DNA from: Bacteroidota bacterium
GTDB taxonomy: Bacteria; Spirochaetota; Spirochaetia; JABMQR01
Assembly: GCA_013202335.1 (NCBI GenBank)
Contig: JABMQR010000019.1
Span: 1-36,474, forward strand
DNA: 36,474 nt
Direction: 5' to 3'
Shown here: positions 25,581 through 34,177 of the stretch, piece after piece
Layout: every line of letters starts with the position of its first letter
Numbering within the stretch: position 1 is the first letter of the stretch
Position numbers and translations under genes: made by a program
The notes under the pieces: generated by a model
What the model saw: only the letters and a program-made list of their open reading frames with translations
Database searches by the model: none
What the model was told of the DNA's origin: nothing

Positions 25581-27434
25581 TTAATCACGGACTTTGATTG
25601 TTACATCTACTTTAGTTATTTCAAGAATATATAAATAATCCCGTTTCAAAGGCTTTAGAATTCCTCCGCGGATACTCGCTATCGGTGACTCACACCTGAA
25701 ATAGAATTTTTGCGGCAGTAGAATATTTTCCAATTGGATAGATATGGTATTCCCTTCACGTTTTGAATAGAAATGCATATTTTCATTTTGAATATACTCA
25801 TTGTATGCATCAATATTTGTTTTTGGTTCCAGGAAAGGATAGTTTTGTGATAGAGCCTGGAATGTATTTTCAAACTCTCTGAACAGCGGTCCCCAGCGCA
25901 GGGCATCAGCCGTTTCTGGATTCAGAAGTTCAATTGAGCTGATTGAATGGTTTACCATACCAAATTCAGCCACACCATTTACCATCGTCCAGAGCACATC
26001 AGGAGTAATCTCATAACCATGACTGAATTTTGGAATATCATAGACTTCAGCTATATCCGGGTCAGGTCCAAGTTCCTGAATAAAAACACCTTCATCCTGA
26101 TTAGGATTTGTATAAACTCCGGAAAACACCTTCAACTCGGGAAAAGCATTTAGAACAGCTTCTTTTGTATGACTTCCAATAAGGTTGGAAGGAGAAGCAT
26201 ACGTGTAATACTCTATTTCCCCAAAAATTGTGTCCATAGTATCTCTGAGCTTATCAAGGCCGGCTGTCATATCTGATACATTTTCCCATAATGATGGATA
26301 CAAACTTAGTGCTGGATTATTGGTGATTTCCCCAGGTGTAAGTAATGGACTGTGACTGTATCCCAGTATTCCCATCTCTCCGCTGGAAGAGCTGAGCATT
26401 GCGCCAAACTGGCTGATGGTATCCAAATTTTTATTAGGTTCATCTGGTAAGGGATTTCCAGTACTTGTGGTATATGATCCAATTGCCATTCCTGTAAAAG
26501 CCAGATTATACCTGTTTTTTAAAGTTAGAAGATCAGCCCACCAGATTTCACGATAAAATTTACCATTATCCCTCAGGTAATCATTATAAATATGGTCTGT
26601 CAGGCCCATGGGGATAGGGGCGGGTAGATCGTTAATATTGAAAATTTTATCTGCATGTATATATGATAGACTATAATCATTATTCAGGTGCAGAAGCTGA
26701 AGAAGCAGCCCACGATTAATCTTGTCCAGAAAGAGTGTGCTGTTTGTATAGAGCACTGATCCCTCTCCCCAGGTGTTAAGCCAGATGAGGGGAATACCTT
26801 CAGATGATATTGCAATAGGGGTGACCAAATCACTAAGTGTGATGTTCAGACTGGAGGATGTAATGAAAGATGAGTCAATTGTCATTTCATCCATGATTGG
26901 GAAAAAGGGCTCTGTAAATGTTATTCCGATGGGATTCTTAGAAAGGATTCCATCAATTTTCTGTATACCGGCAATTTCTGCAAGTGCCGGGTGGGTGGCG
27001 CTGAGCAGTATAGATATGTCTGCCCCCAGTGAGACAATATTCACAATATAATCAATATCTTCCTGCGAAAGAGTATCGATTTCATCAACAGCAATAATTA
27101 TTGTATCCCCGACCTCAATCTCCCTGATTGTTTGAGAACTTTTTTCTGAATTAACATCAGCAAGTACATACGGCATATGCGTATTACGGAAAATTTGTCG
27201 GAGATGATCCGTAATAATATTTGATTTCTCGTTGTCTGACGAATAAAGGATTACATATTGGTCAAATTGTATAGGAATATTTCCCGAGGATAAGACGCTT
27301 ATTTCAGCCTGTTTAATAACCTTATTTGTGTTGGACCTGAATATTGATGCAAAATTTACTATTTTGAAAGCCTGCAGAACAACTCCGGCTGTTAAGATGA
27401 TCAGAACAACAATCAAAAACCTGAATTTTATCAT
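25581..27434 (-). CDS. DUF2194-type exported protein of the Pel locus (candidate PelA-like deacetylase)
   Basis: A 617-residue protein with an N-terminal membrane anchor or signal (RFLIVVLIILTAGVVLQAF), then an alpha/beta region (QYVILYSSDNEKSNI, IIIAVDEIDTLSQEDIDYIV, ILLSATHPAL) like glutamine-amidotransferase-fold domains, and a long C-terminal part with GILGYSHSPLL, SNLIGSHTKEAVL, KFSHGYEI and MVNHSIS. This matches my knowledge of DUF2194 proteins, which recur beside pelF/pelG in several phyla. By position it may stand in for PelA (hydrolase/deacetylase); the clustered histidines are suggestive only. Its ATG overlaps the pelD stop by 4 bases (27431-27434), so the pair is coupled. Confidence 0.65.
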   Translation of the reverse strand: MIKFRFLIVVLIILTAGVVLQAFKIVNFASIFRSNTNKVIKQAEISVLSSGNIPIQFDQYVILYSSDNEKSNIITDHLRQIFRNTHMPYVLADVNSEKSSQTIREIEVGDTIIIAVDEIDTLSQEDIDYIVNIVSLGADISILLSATHPALAEIAGIQKIDGILSKNPIGITFTEPFFPIMDEMTIDSSFITSSSLNITLSDLVTPIAISSEGIPLIWLNTWGEGSVLYTNSTLFLDKINRGLLLQLLHLNNDYSLSYIHADKIFNINDLPAPIPMGLTDHIYNDYLRDNGKFYREIWWADLLTLKNRYNLAFTGMAIGSYTTSTGNPLPDEPNKNLDTISQFGAMLSSSSGEMGILGYSHSPLLTPGEITNNPALSLYPSLWENVSDMTAGLDKLRDTMDTIFGEIEYYTYASPSNLIGSHTKEAVLNAFPELKVFSGVYTNPNQDEGVFIQELGPDPDIAEVYDIPKFSHGYEITPDVLWTMVNGVAEFGMVNHSISSIELLNPETADALRWGPLFREFENTFQALSQNYPFLEPKTNIDAYNEYIQNENMHFYSKREGNTISIQLENILLPQKFYFRCESPIASIRGGILKPLKRDYLYILEITKVDVTIKVRD

Positions 27435-28711
27435 TCAATCTCCTCAACAGTATCTGTTAAGGTAGATTTTATTCTCTCGGAAACTAAGGTGTAATTTCCT
27501 TTACCCGTTGCAGGAAGTAGTATCTCAAGCATATCTCTTTGCTCATCATAGCAAACAAAATCTACGCTTCGCAGGACTTTTCTCATTGAAAATACAACCA
27601 TCTCTATATCTGTGGTTAATACTTTGAATTTACCATAGCAATAGGGCAGCCCATATTTTTGGAGTCGGATCTCCTCTTCTTCGAGCTGCATATCAAACTG
27701 GTTCTTTTTCAAAAGGTTGGACCAGCTTACACCGGTTACATTATAGGTTCTGTCAATATCAATTGCCTGAGAAAGGGCTTTGTTTATCCATTCAGCTATA
27801 ACACAGAAAACACTGAAACTGTATTCTGTAATATGCTCAAACTCAATTGCATCAATATTAATGAGACCAATTACCGTATCATCCTCCATGATTGGAGCAC
27901 TAAACAGCGGGAAATCCTCGTTTTCTGCTTTTGTCCACCTGACAGGCTTTTTAGATTCTACCAGTTTCATATATTTAGGTTCATCTACAAACCTGATAGA
28001 GCTTCTTTTTCTGCCATATTCACCATAAATAAGTTTCAAGCGTAAATACCCACCACTTTCAAGGGTATAAATTGCTATAGTTGTTGCTTTTATAAATTTA
28101 TGAAGAATCCCAATTGCCTCTGTATATACTTTTTCCGGGTTAGTTGTCTGAAGTGATGCAGCAATTTCATAGAGAGAAAAGATACTGTATTCTGATCCCA
28201 CTATCTGTTCTTTAAGCTCATTGTACATCAAAATTGTTCTTCGGTAATCTTCCTCAAGTTTATTATACTCTTCAAGGATTTCTGTATTTGCGGTCTTCAT
28301 GGTTCTTACATTTCGGGAATAGGTATCCCTGACACGGCCGGTTGTATATCCTGCAATTAAAAACATAATAGGAAATTTATAGAAATCAAAGACCTTGAAA
28401 AAGAGAACTAAATCCAGACCTTTGTAGAGATACCCTACTATATAAGCAGCTGAAGCAATTAATGCAGTTGTCAGACCGGGCAGGTAACCATGCCGAATAC
28501 CGATAATTGCAGTAAGAATAAATAGCGGGTGAAGGTTCATTGTCAGGAAACTGTTCTGAATATTCGGGATAAAGAAAAACAGGAGCATGATTGCAGCATT
28601 AGCTAAGACAATCTCTACAAATATACCGAGTACTGTAGTGGTGAACTCGCGCTTTGACTGAAACTTCCAGCCGGGGAATAGTCTGTTGATTGTTTTTGAT
28701 TTTCCTGCCAT
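27431..28711 (-). CDS. pelD: PelD-like c-di-GMP receptor (TM, GAF, degenerate GGDEF)
   Basis: A 426-residue protein: about four membrane helices (residues 27-125), a short coiled coil (TANTEILEEYNKLEEDYRRT), a GAF domain (SIFSLYEIAASLQTTNPEKV to VIGLINIDAIE), and a C-terminal GGDEF-like domain. In that domain RSVD (381-384) stands five residues before EQRDM, where active cyclases have RxxD-x5-GGDEF. So the inhibitory c-di-GMP-binding I-site motif is kept while the catalytic motif is lost, exactly the logic of PelD from Pseudomonas. I infer that it switches on PelEFG when c-di-GMP is bound. It is first of a two-gene minus-strand unit. No clear ribosome binding site precedes the ATG. Confidence 0.85.
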   Translation of the reverse strand: MAGKSKTINRLFPGWKFQSKREFTTTVLGIFVEIVLANAAIMLLFFFIPNIQNSFLTMNLHPLFILTAIIGIRHGYLPGLTTALIASAAYIVGYLYKGLDLVLFFKVFDFYKFPIMFLIAGYTTGRVRDTYSRNVRTMKTANTEILEEYNKLEEDYRRTILMYNELKEQIVGSEYSIFSLYEIAASLQTTNPEKVYTEAIGILHKFIKATTIAIYTLESGGYLRLKLIYGEYGRKRSSIRFVDEPKYMKLVESKKPVRWTKAENEDFPLFSAPIMEDDTVIGLINIDAIEFEHITEYSFSVFCVIAEWINKALSQAIDIDRTYNVTGVSWSNLLKKNQFDMQLEEEEIRLQKYGLPYCYGKFKVLTTDIEMVVFSMRKVLRSVDFVCYDEQRDMLEILLPATGKGNYTLVSERIKSTLTDTVEEIE

Positions 28712-28770
28712 AAGTTAATTCTAAATCAAAACGTCTTCTTAATCCATTACAATTTGATAATTATAATGTA

Positions 28771-30093
28771 TCAACTGGTTAAAGACTCAGCTTGCTGTTC
28801 ATTCGCTTCACCCCGATTAACTCCGCCCATAATGAAGTAGGCAATAACCATACAAACTGCTGCAAACAGGAATATCGCCCTAAACCCGAACAAATCAATA
28901 AAACCGCCGGTAATAGGGGGTGCAATTATTGAGGCGAGCTGGGAAAAGAAGTAGTACAAACCGGTATAGATTCCCATATCACTATAGGTTGCCATTTGCC
29001 AGAGCATGGGGAATGAGTTTGTAATAATTGATACCCAGAACATCCCAAAGAAGAACATAAGTGCCCAGAATGTAATTTGGCGCATAAAGAGGCTTAATCC
29101 CAGTGCTTTTGTAACAGGATCATGCAAAAAGACCAGGAGAAGAACTCCGGTCAGTAAAAGTAATGCAGTTCTGATTGTGACTTTTCTGCCGCGCCTGTGA
29201 GCAATTATACCGGAAGGGATTGCAAAGATTGCATAAGCTATACCAACCATTCCCGCCGCAAATGCAGCGGTCCCGGAAGAGGTAGCCAAAATTTCAGTTG
29301 AATATAGTCCAATAAACGGCAGTACACCCTGATAACCGATGAACCAGAAAAGCAGGGAGAGTAAAATCAGCAGGGCACTTTTATCTTTGGAACCCATAAT
29401 CATTTTCATAGACCGGGATAAGGGTGTTTTTTTCTCCTGTTCCCCATCTGCCAATTTTCCCCGTTTCTCTTTTACAAATAAGAAGAGGAGAATTGTTGAG
29501 AGAATTACCAGCAGACCGGCAACCGGGAAAGCCAGGATTTCTTTCACCGGACCACGTCCAGGAAGATTTATGGCTACATTCATCAATTGAGCAAGACCGA
29601 TAGTACCAACTATTGATGCAATTCCACCCATAGTATTTATTACTCCATTTGCCTCAGATCTAAGTTCGCCGGGGATCATATCCGGCATAAGGGCAACGAC
29701 AGGTCCTCGTGCAGCTTGTTTAAAAATATTCAGAATGAAGATGGAGATAATCAATGCTGCGAGAGTACTTAATGCAGTGAATGGAATTATTCCAAAGACA
29801 ATAGCTGTTAAGGGGAGTGTACTTATGATGTAGGGCATCCTGCGGCCTATAGCTGTTCTCGTTCGATCTGAAAGTGCTGAAACAATGGGAATCAGCAAAA
29901 TTGCAAATACATTGTCAAGGGTCATTATTGTTCCGATTACCCCTTTTGATTCAATGAATTTACTGAGAAAAATAGGTACATAGGTATCATACAGCGGATC
30001 CATTAATCCCATAGTAAAAAAACCCAGACCGATAAGAAATGTTATGCCGTAATAACCCTTTAACCCGGGTTTAGTCTCTGCTTTCTTTTTCAT
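28771..30093 (-). CDS. MFS transporter, GPH/SLC45-like sugar-type
   Basis: About 440 residues and twelve membrane helices. FFTMGLMDPLYDTYVPIFLS, IPIVSALSDRTRTAIGRRMP (the loop 2-3 MFS signature, in the DR...GRR form of glycoside/SLC45 relatives) and a second-half AHRRGRKVTIRTALL support the family. Likely a cation-coupled uptake system for a sugar or related solute. The frame extends to a GTG at 30108, but ATG 30093 has AGGAG 6-7 bases upstream. It stands divergently from epmB with a 211-base gap and has no metabolic partner nearby. Confidence 0.87.
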   Translation of the reverse strand: MKKKAETKPGLKGYYGITFLIGLGFFTMGLMDPLYDTYVPIFLSKFIESKGVIGTIMTLDNVFAILLIPIVSALSDRTRTAIGRRMPYIISTLPLTAIVFGIIPFTALSTLAALIISIFILNIFKQAARGPVVALMPDMIPGELRSEANGVINTMGGIASIVGTIGLAQLMNVAINLPGRGPVKEILAFPVAGLLVILSTILLFLFVKEKRGKLADGEQEKKTPLSRSMKMIMGSKDKSALLILLSLLFWFIGYQGVLPFIGLYSTEILATSSGTAAFAAGMVGIAYAIFAIPSGIIAHRRGRKVTIRTALLLLTGVLLLVFLHDPVTKALGLSLFMRQITFWALMFFFGMFWVSIITNSFPMLWQMATYSDMGIYTGLYYFFSQLASIIAPPITGGFIDLFGFRAIFLFAAVCMVIAYFIMGGVNRGEANEQQAESLTS

Positions 30094-30304
30094 TTGTTTC
30101 TCCTGCACTGTTAGTGAGAATATGCGGCAATTATTAAAAATTTCCGCATAGTATATACACTTTACGTTCTCTCTGCCGGCAAGTCAAACAGAACTTTTTT
30201 TATCACACCCATTTATTGGCTGAAAGAAGAGGTGTTTCGAAGATAAATCCCATTCCAGGTAGATGGACGAATAGAGGGATTCGTGATAGTGATAGTAGTA
30301 CGAT

Positions 30305-31390
30305 ATGAAACAAGAAATAAAACATCCGCTTTCCGGGTCCCGTTTATTGAGGGAGCCAGATGAGTTGGAATCAAAATTTAATCTATCTCTGCATAGTGAA
30401 GAGGAAGCATGGTTCCTTGCTGAAAGGAACAGCCTGCCGTTTCTTTTGCCCTCATACTATGCGGGGCTCATTAACCCGTCAGATCCCCATGATCCCATAC
30501 GGGTACAGGCAATTCCTACAAAAAGGGAGTTTGATATTACTCCGCTTGAATTAGCGGATCCACTAGGGGAAAAGAATTTTATGCCCGTAGAGTTCCTCAT
30601 CCATCGATATACATCCAGAGCACTATTCCTTTCAACCGGGACATGTGTAATGTACTGTCGCCATTGTTTCAGGAGAAACTATACAGGGAAGCCGCAAATT
30701 CCGACTGATGAGCAGATTGTGAAGGCGGCACAGTACCTTGAAGATCATGAAGGGATAAAGGAGCTGCTGATTAGTGGAGGAGATCCTCTTACACTTCCCA
30801 CTGATTCATTGAATCGACTCCTGGGAATATTCAGAGAATACCGTTCGGATATTGTTTTTAGAATTTGTACCCGTATACCTGTTGTTATGCCGCAGATGGT
30901 AACCGAGTCGTTGGTTAGGATGTTGGCTGGATATCGAAAACAAGGAATGTATGTCATAACTCAATATAACCATCCTATAGAACTTTCCTCTGAAAGTGTT
31001 GAGGCGGCACGGCGTATTCTGGATGCCGGGATTCCTATGCTGAATCAAGCGGTGCTGCTAAAAGGGGTGAATGATGATGTGGGAATTCTGGAAAATTTGA
31101 TGAATGGACTTGTTGGTACGGGTATAATCCCCTATTACCTGTTCCATCCGGATATGGCCGAGGGAACGTCTCATTTTCGTATCTCTCTAAAGAAAGGTCT
31201 GGATTTTTTTGCCCAACTTACAGCTAAACTCTCTCGTTTAGCACTCCCGGAATATGCTGTTGATATACCGGGGGGATGGGGGAAAGTAAGTCTTTCAGGT
31301 GATGGAATTGTTGAAATTATTGGTAATACCTATATGTTGAGAAATAGTGATAACCAAATTTTCCCCTATGTGGATACAGAGTTTGACTGA
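30305..31390 (+). CDS. epmB: EF-P (R)-beta-lysylation protein, lysine 2,3-aminomutase family
   Basis: A 361-residue radical-SAM, PLP-dependent aminomutase. The cluster-binding CVMYCRHC motif has Cys114, Cys118 and Cys121. RRNYTG, LLISGGDPLTL (SAM-binding), RICTRIPVVMP and YVITQYNHP follow as in KamA/EpmB. The short length and the nearby efp and epmA point to EpmB, which turns lysine into beta-lysine for EF-P, rather than catabolic KamA (longer, with an extra C-terminal domain). It is 2 kb from efp on the opposite strand, with an Rrf2 gene between. No good ribosome binding site was seen. Confidence 0.85.
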   Translation: MKQEIKHPLSGSRLLREPDELESKFNLSLHSEEEAWFLAERNSLPFLLPSYYAGLINPSDPHDPIRVQAIPTKREFDITPLELADPLGEKNFMPVEFLIHRYTSRALFLSTGTCVMYCRHCFRRNYTGKPQIPTDEQIVKAAQYLEDHEGIKELLISGGDPLTLPTDSLNRLLGIFREYRSDIVFRICTRIPVVMPQMVTESLVRMLAGYRKQGMYVITQYNHPIELSSESVEAARRILDAGIPMLNQAVLLKGVNDDVGILENLMNGLVGTGIIPYYLFHPDMAEGTSHFRISLKKGLDFFAQLTAKLSRLALPEYAVDIPGGWGKVSLSGDGIVEIIGNTYMLRNSDNQIFPYVDTEFD

Positions 31391-31411
31391 TAGAAAGTAT
31401 CGTTTTTGCCT

Positions 31412-31846
31412 CTATTTAAGCGTTGCCGGAAATTTAACGTCAAGAATATTCTGTATGGAAATACTTGCGAAGTAGTTACGTATAACAGTATACGTATGCT
31501 TCCAGAATTCATTTGCAGTGCAGTCATCAGAGTAGTCGCAATCCACAATTTCCTGTTCTTCAACAGCTGAACAGGGGGTGAAGAAATAACCTTCATCGAT
31601 AGCCATGAAAATATCATCAATAGAGACATCTGAAGGGGACCTGGTAAATGCGAATCCCCCGCCAGGTCCACGGGTTGAGGTTATCAGGTCAGCTTTTCTC
31701 AGCCTGAAAAAGATCTGCTCAAGGAATTCAGGGGAGATACAGGTCTGTTCTGAAAGAACTCGTATCGAGATGGGTTTATCCGATCCATATTTAACCATGT
31801 GAACAATTGCCCTTAGTGCATATCTTCCTTTTGTTGTAATCCTCAT
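31412..31846 (-). CDS. Rrf2-family transcriptional regulator with cysteines
   Basis: A 144-residue winged-helix regulator starting MRITTKGRYALRAIVHMVKY, the standard Rrf2 start. ISIRVLSEQTCISPEFLEQI and LRKADLITSTRGPGGGF complete the DNA-binding domain. Three cysteines in PCSAVEEQEIVDCDYSDDC (C-x10-C-x5-C) fit an Fe-S-cluster site as in IscR, NsrR or RsrR relatives, which would make it a sensor of Fe-S, redox or NO state. ATG 31846 is preceded by GGAGAAGGA; an upstream extension to 31942 is unlikely. It converges with epmB (21 bases). Its targets are not evident. Confidence 0.9.
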   Translation of the reverse strand: MRITTKGRYALRAIVHMVKYGSDKPISIRVLSEQTCISPEFLEQIFFRLRKADLITSTRGPGGGFAFTRSPSDVSIDDIFMAIDEGYFFTPCSAVEEQEIVDCDYSDDCTANEFWKHTYTVIRNYFASISIQNILDVKFPATLK

Positions 31847-31959
31847 GTCCTTCTCCCGCAAACATACATAACTTTTAACCATTCTGCTTACTAAAAAATT
31901 CTGGGAACCTATTAGTTTACAGATATTATTACAGTAATACAAATTCTCTGATAAGTAAA

Positions 31960-32090
31960 TGAGGCAATTCTAATAATTGAAAGAACAAAACTACATTTGA
32001 TTCTGCTTTATTTAGAACTACCTTTTGAAGTTTTCGATTTGAGAACATATAAATATATATAGTATATAGATTTATACAACCGAAAACTTC
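31960..32090 (+). repeat. two-hairpin intergenic element, copy B
   Basis: TGAGG-CAATTCTA (31960-31972) pairs imperfectly with TAGAACTACCT (32013-32023). TTT follows, then GAAGTTTTCG (32027-32036), a 44-base AT-rich loop containing ATAGTATAT, and CGAAAACTTC (32081-32090; a perfect 10-bp stem). It lies between two minus-strand genes, in the plus orientation. ATAGTATAT is also in the loop of copy C. Confidence 0.72.
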
Positions 32091-32173
32091 TCTATCGATT
32101 CCCTGCTGATGTCTGGGTAATTCGATAAAAAAAATGCGATTAGGGTATAAGTGCAATTAAGGAAAAAGTTTCT

Positions 32174-33505
32174 CTACCCCTGAATTTTATGAGAAAATAC
32201 TACCGCCCGAAATCCTTTTGTTTTTTTTGAATGGGTAACCGTTAGAAGGGGTGTTGTGGTAGTTATCCTGCCGATATCGGAACTTTTACCTGATACCAGT
32301 ATTTTTCCCACCGGTGAAAGCATACCGGGAATATTCTCATTGATAGAGTCGGCAAATGAATATCCTGGAATTATATCAGGCTCTATACCTATAAAATCAA
32401 ATGCGATGATATCTGTCTTATTCATTTTTTCAGGAAGATAATCGATACCCGCAACAGCTATAATACGACAGGAAATTTCCGGGAATTCATGCTGGATGTT
32501 TAAGCGGGATATAAGCAGTGCAAGAATATCTCTGCCGGCCAGTACACACTGACAAGTTTTTACATCTGCTTTGCTCCGGGAGAAGCGATTTTTTAAGACC
32601 ATTACCGCTGAATGCCCTTGTCCGGGATTCCAAAATAAAAACGAGTTTTGGTTTGGGTTTAATTTTGTATATAAATCGGCTGCGGCTGCAGAAGGAATTG
32701 GAATTGTATCAAAACCGGGTAGATCAAATACAGTTATTATCGCATATGAAATATTTTTTCCTGAAAATGATAGATTATCCATTCGGAGATACGGGCCGGG
32801 AAAAGTGGTGTCATGAATTACCGGTTCAACTTCTTTTTTGCTTCCACTTTCACATACATGCCCGTACTGGATGAAAAAAACTGAATGTTTGCTTGTATGA
32901 TCCTGAAAAACTATTTTTGCACCCAGTTCAGCTATCAGGTTTTCTGCGGTTTCACGCAGCGGTTCTACAATGACAGCAGCAAAGCAGCCGTCATCTGATA
33001 ATGATGCTAATCCATTATGGAAAAAACGCCGTAGAACAGGTAAGCCCGCTTTTGCGGGGATATTGGTAGTTATAAGATCATACCTCTTTCCAGTAATAAG
33101 CTGACCAGCAGGTTTGTCAGAGTTTTGCGCATAAGTATCTGAAAGGTGTGTCTGTACTTCAAGAATGTCGAGTCCGGAAAAAACCGAAATCTCTGTTTTA
33201 TTCAACCTTGCATTCTCAGCTGTTATTTCCAGTGCAAGAGAGTCCCTGTCCAATGCATCGATTGTTACATGGGAATAAGTTTTTTTAAGCGAAACTGCGA
33301 TAACTCCGGTGCCGCAGCCGGTATCCAGAAGAGTGTGGACTTTGCTGAAATCGATTTTTTCAGCCAGAGCACGCAGCAGAAGTTTCGTTCCTGTATCAAT
33401 ATCAAAACTACTGAATAATCCCATTGAGAGATAAAAGTAAAGGTCCCTGCCGCAAAAACGGTAAGAGACCTTTTTATTGATTCGTTTTGCTAATCGATCT
33501 GTCAT
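32174..33505 (-). CDS. two-domain RsmC-like methyltransferase
   Basis: A 443-residue protein. The N-terminal half is a class I methyltransferase of the RsmC/MTS type: LYFYLSMGLFSSFDIDTGTK, then VHTLLDTGCGTGVIAVSL (SAM loop) and YDLITTNIPAKAGLP, which stands where RsmC has the catalytic NPP[FY]; here it is NIPAK. The C-terminal half (from about residue 235) is a second alpha/beta region that looks like a degenerate methyltransferase repeat, as in RsmC. The expected substrate is 16S rRNA guanine, but the altered motif leaves this open. Its ATG overlaps the efp stop by 4 bases (33502-33505), so it is translationally coupled to EF-P. Confidence 0.7.
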   Translation of the reverse strand: MTDRLAKRINKKVSYRFCGRDLYFYLSMGLFSSFDIDTGTKLLLRALAEKIDFSKVHTLLDTGCGTGVIAVSLKKTYSHVTIDALDRDSLALEITAENARLNKTEISVFSGLDILEVQTHLSDTYAQNSDKPAGQLITGKRYDLITTNIPAKAGLPVLRRFFHNGLASLSDDGCFAAVIVEPLRETAENLIAELGAKIVFQDHTSKHSVFFIQYGHVCESGSKKEVEPVIHDTTFPGPYLRMDNLSFSGKNISYAIITVFDLPGFDTIPIPSAAAADLYTKLNPNQNSFLFWNPGQGHSAVMVLKNRFSRSKADVKTCQCVLAGRDILALLISRLNIQHEFPEISCRIIAVAGIDYLPEKMNKTDIIAFDFIGIEPDIIPGYSFADSINENIPGMLSPVGKILVSGKSSDIGRITTTTPLLTVTHSKKTKGFRAVVFSHKIQG

Positions 33506-34065
33506 TTATTGACGCGTTCCAGATATTCCCGGGTTTCTGTATTAACCAGAATCCTTTCACCCTGTTTAATGAAAATGGGCACTTTTACCTTCAGCCCGGT
33601 TTCTGTAACAATTACTTTTGTTGCACCTGTTACTGTATCACCCTTAATAGCATCCTGGGCTTCTGCTACTTCATACACAACTTTATAAGGTATTATAATA
33701 TCGAGAGGGGTATCTCCCCAGAAAGTTATTCGGTATGTTTCACCATCTTTCATAAGATATTGGTAATCTTCGAAGGATGCCATGGGGATTTCAAACTGAT
33801 CGAACGTAACTGTGTGCATAAAATGATAATTTTCACCATCATTATACAGATACTGACTGTCTCTGTCGTCAACGGTGATATCTTCAACAGAATCTTGTGT
33901 TTTCATGGTTTCACGAAGAACCCGTCCTGTGCTGGGGCTTTTCAATTTTGCGCGTACAAAGGCTGATCCTTTTCCCGGGTTAACAAATTCTCTCTCTACT
34001 ACGATAAAGGGGGCTCCTTTAATCAGGAGTGCCATGCCTTTTTCGATCTGGCCTGCTTTGATCAT
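33502..34065 (-). CDS. efp: translation elongation factor P
   Basis: A 187-residue EF-P with KOW-like, OB and C-terminal OB domains. It relieves ribosome stalling at polyproline. The modification loop reads NPGKGSAFVRAKLK with Lys32 at the tip, the residue that EpmA lysylates; both modification genes are present in the window (epmA just upstream, epmB at 30305). The C-terminal region VTETGLKVKVPIFIKQGERI is the family signature. The start at 34065 is the standard MIKAGQIEKGM. It is followed by the coupled methyltransferase gene and preceded by epmA with a 112-base gap. Confidence 0.96.
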   Translation of the reverse strand: MIKAGQIEKGMALLIKGAPFIVVEREFVNPGKGSAFVRAKLKSPSTGRVLRETMKTQDSVEDITVDDRDSQYLYNDGENYHFMHTVTFDQFEIPMASFEDYQYLMKDGETYRITFWGDTPLDIIIPYKVVYEVAEAQDAIKGDTVTGATKVIVTETGLKVKVPIFIKQGERILVNTETREYLERVNK

Positions 34066-34177
34066 GTTATTTAGTCCTTATATAATTATTCTATTGTTCC
34101 ATTTAGGAATTAAGATATTTAAGTGTTGTTTTTTCGCCATTAAATTCAATTCTGAAAGATTATAATGGGAAAAGCGG

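Noticed and set aside
30109..30304. Riboswitch upstream of epmB or the MFS gene
   Set aside because: No lysine-riboswitch or other aptamer pattern is recognisable in this short divergent gap.
33487..33966. 159-codon plus-strand open frame
   Set aside because: Antisense to efp, which is unambiguous.
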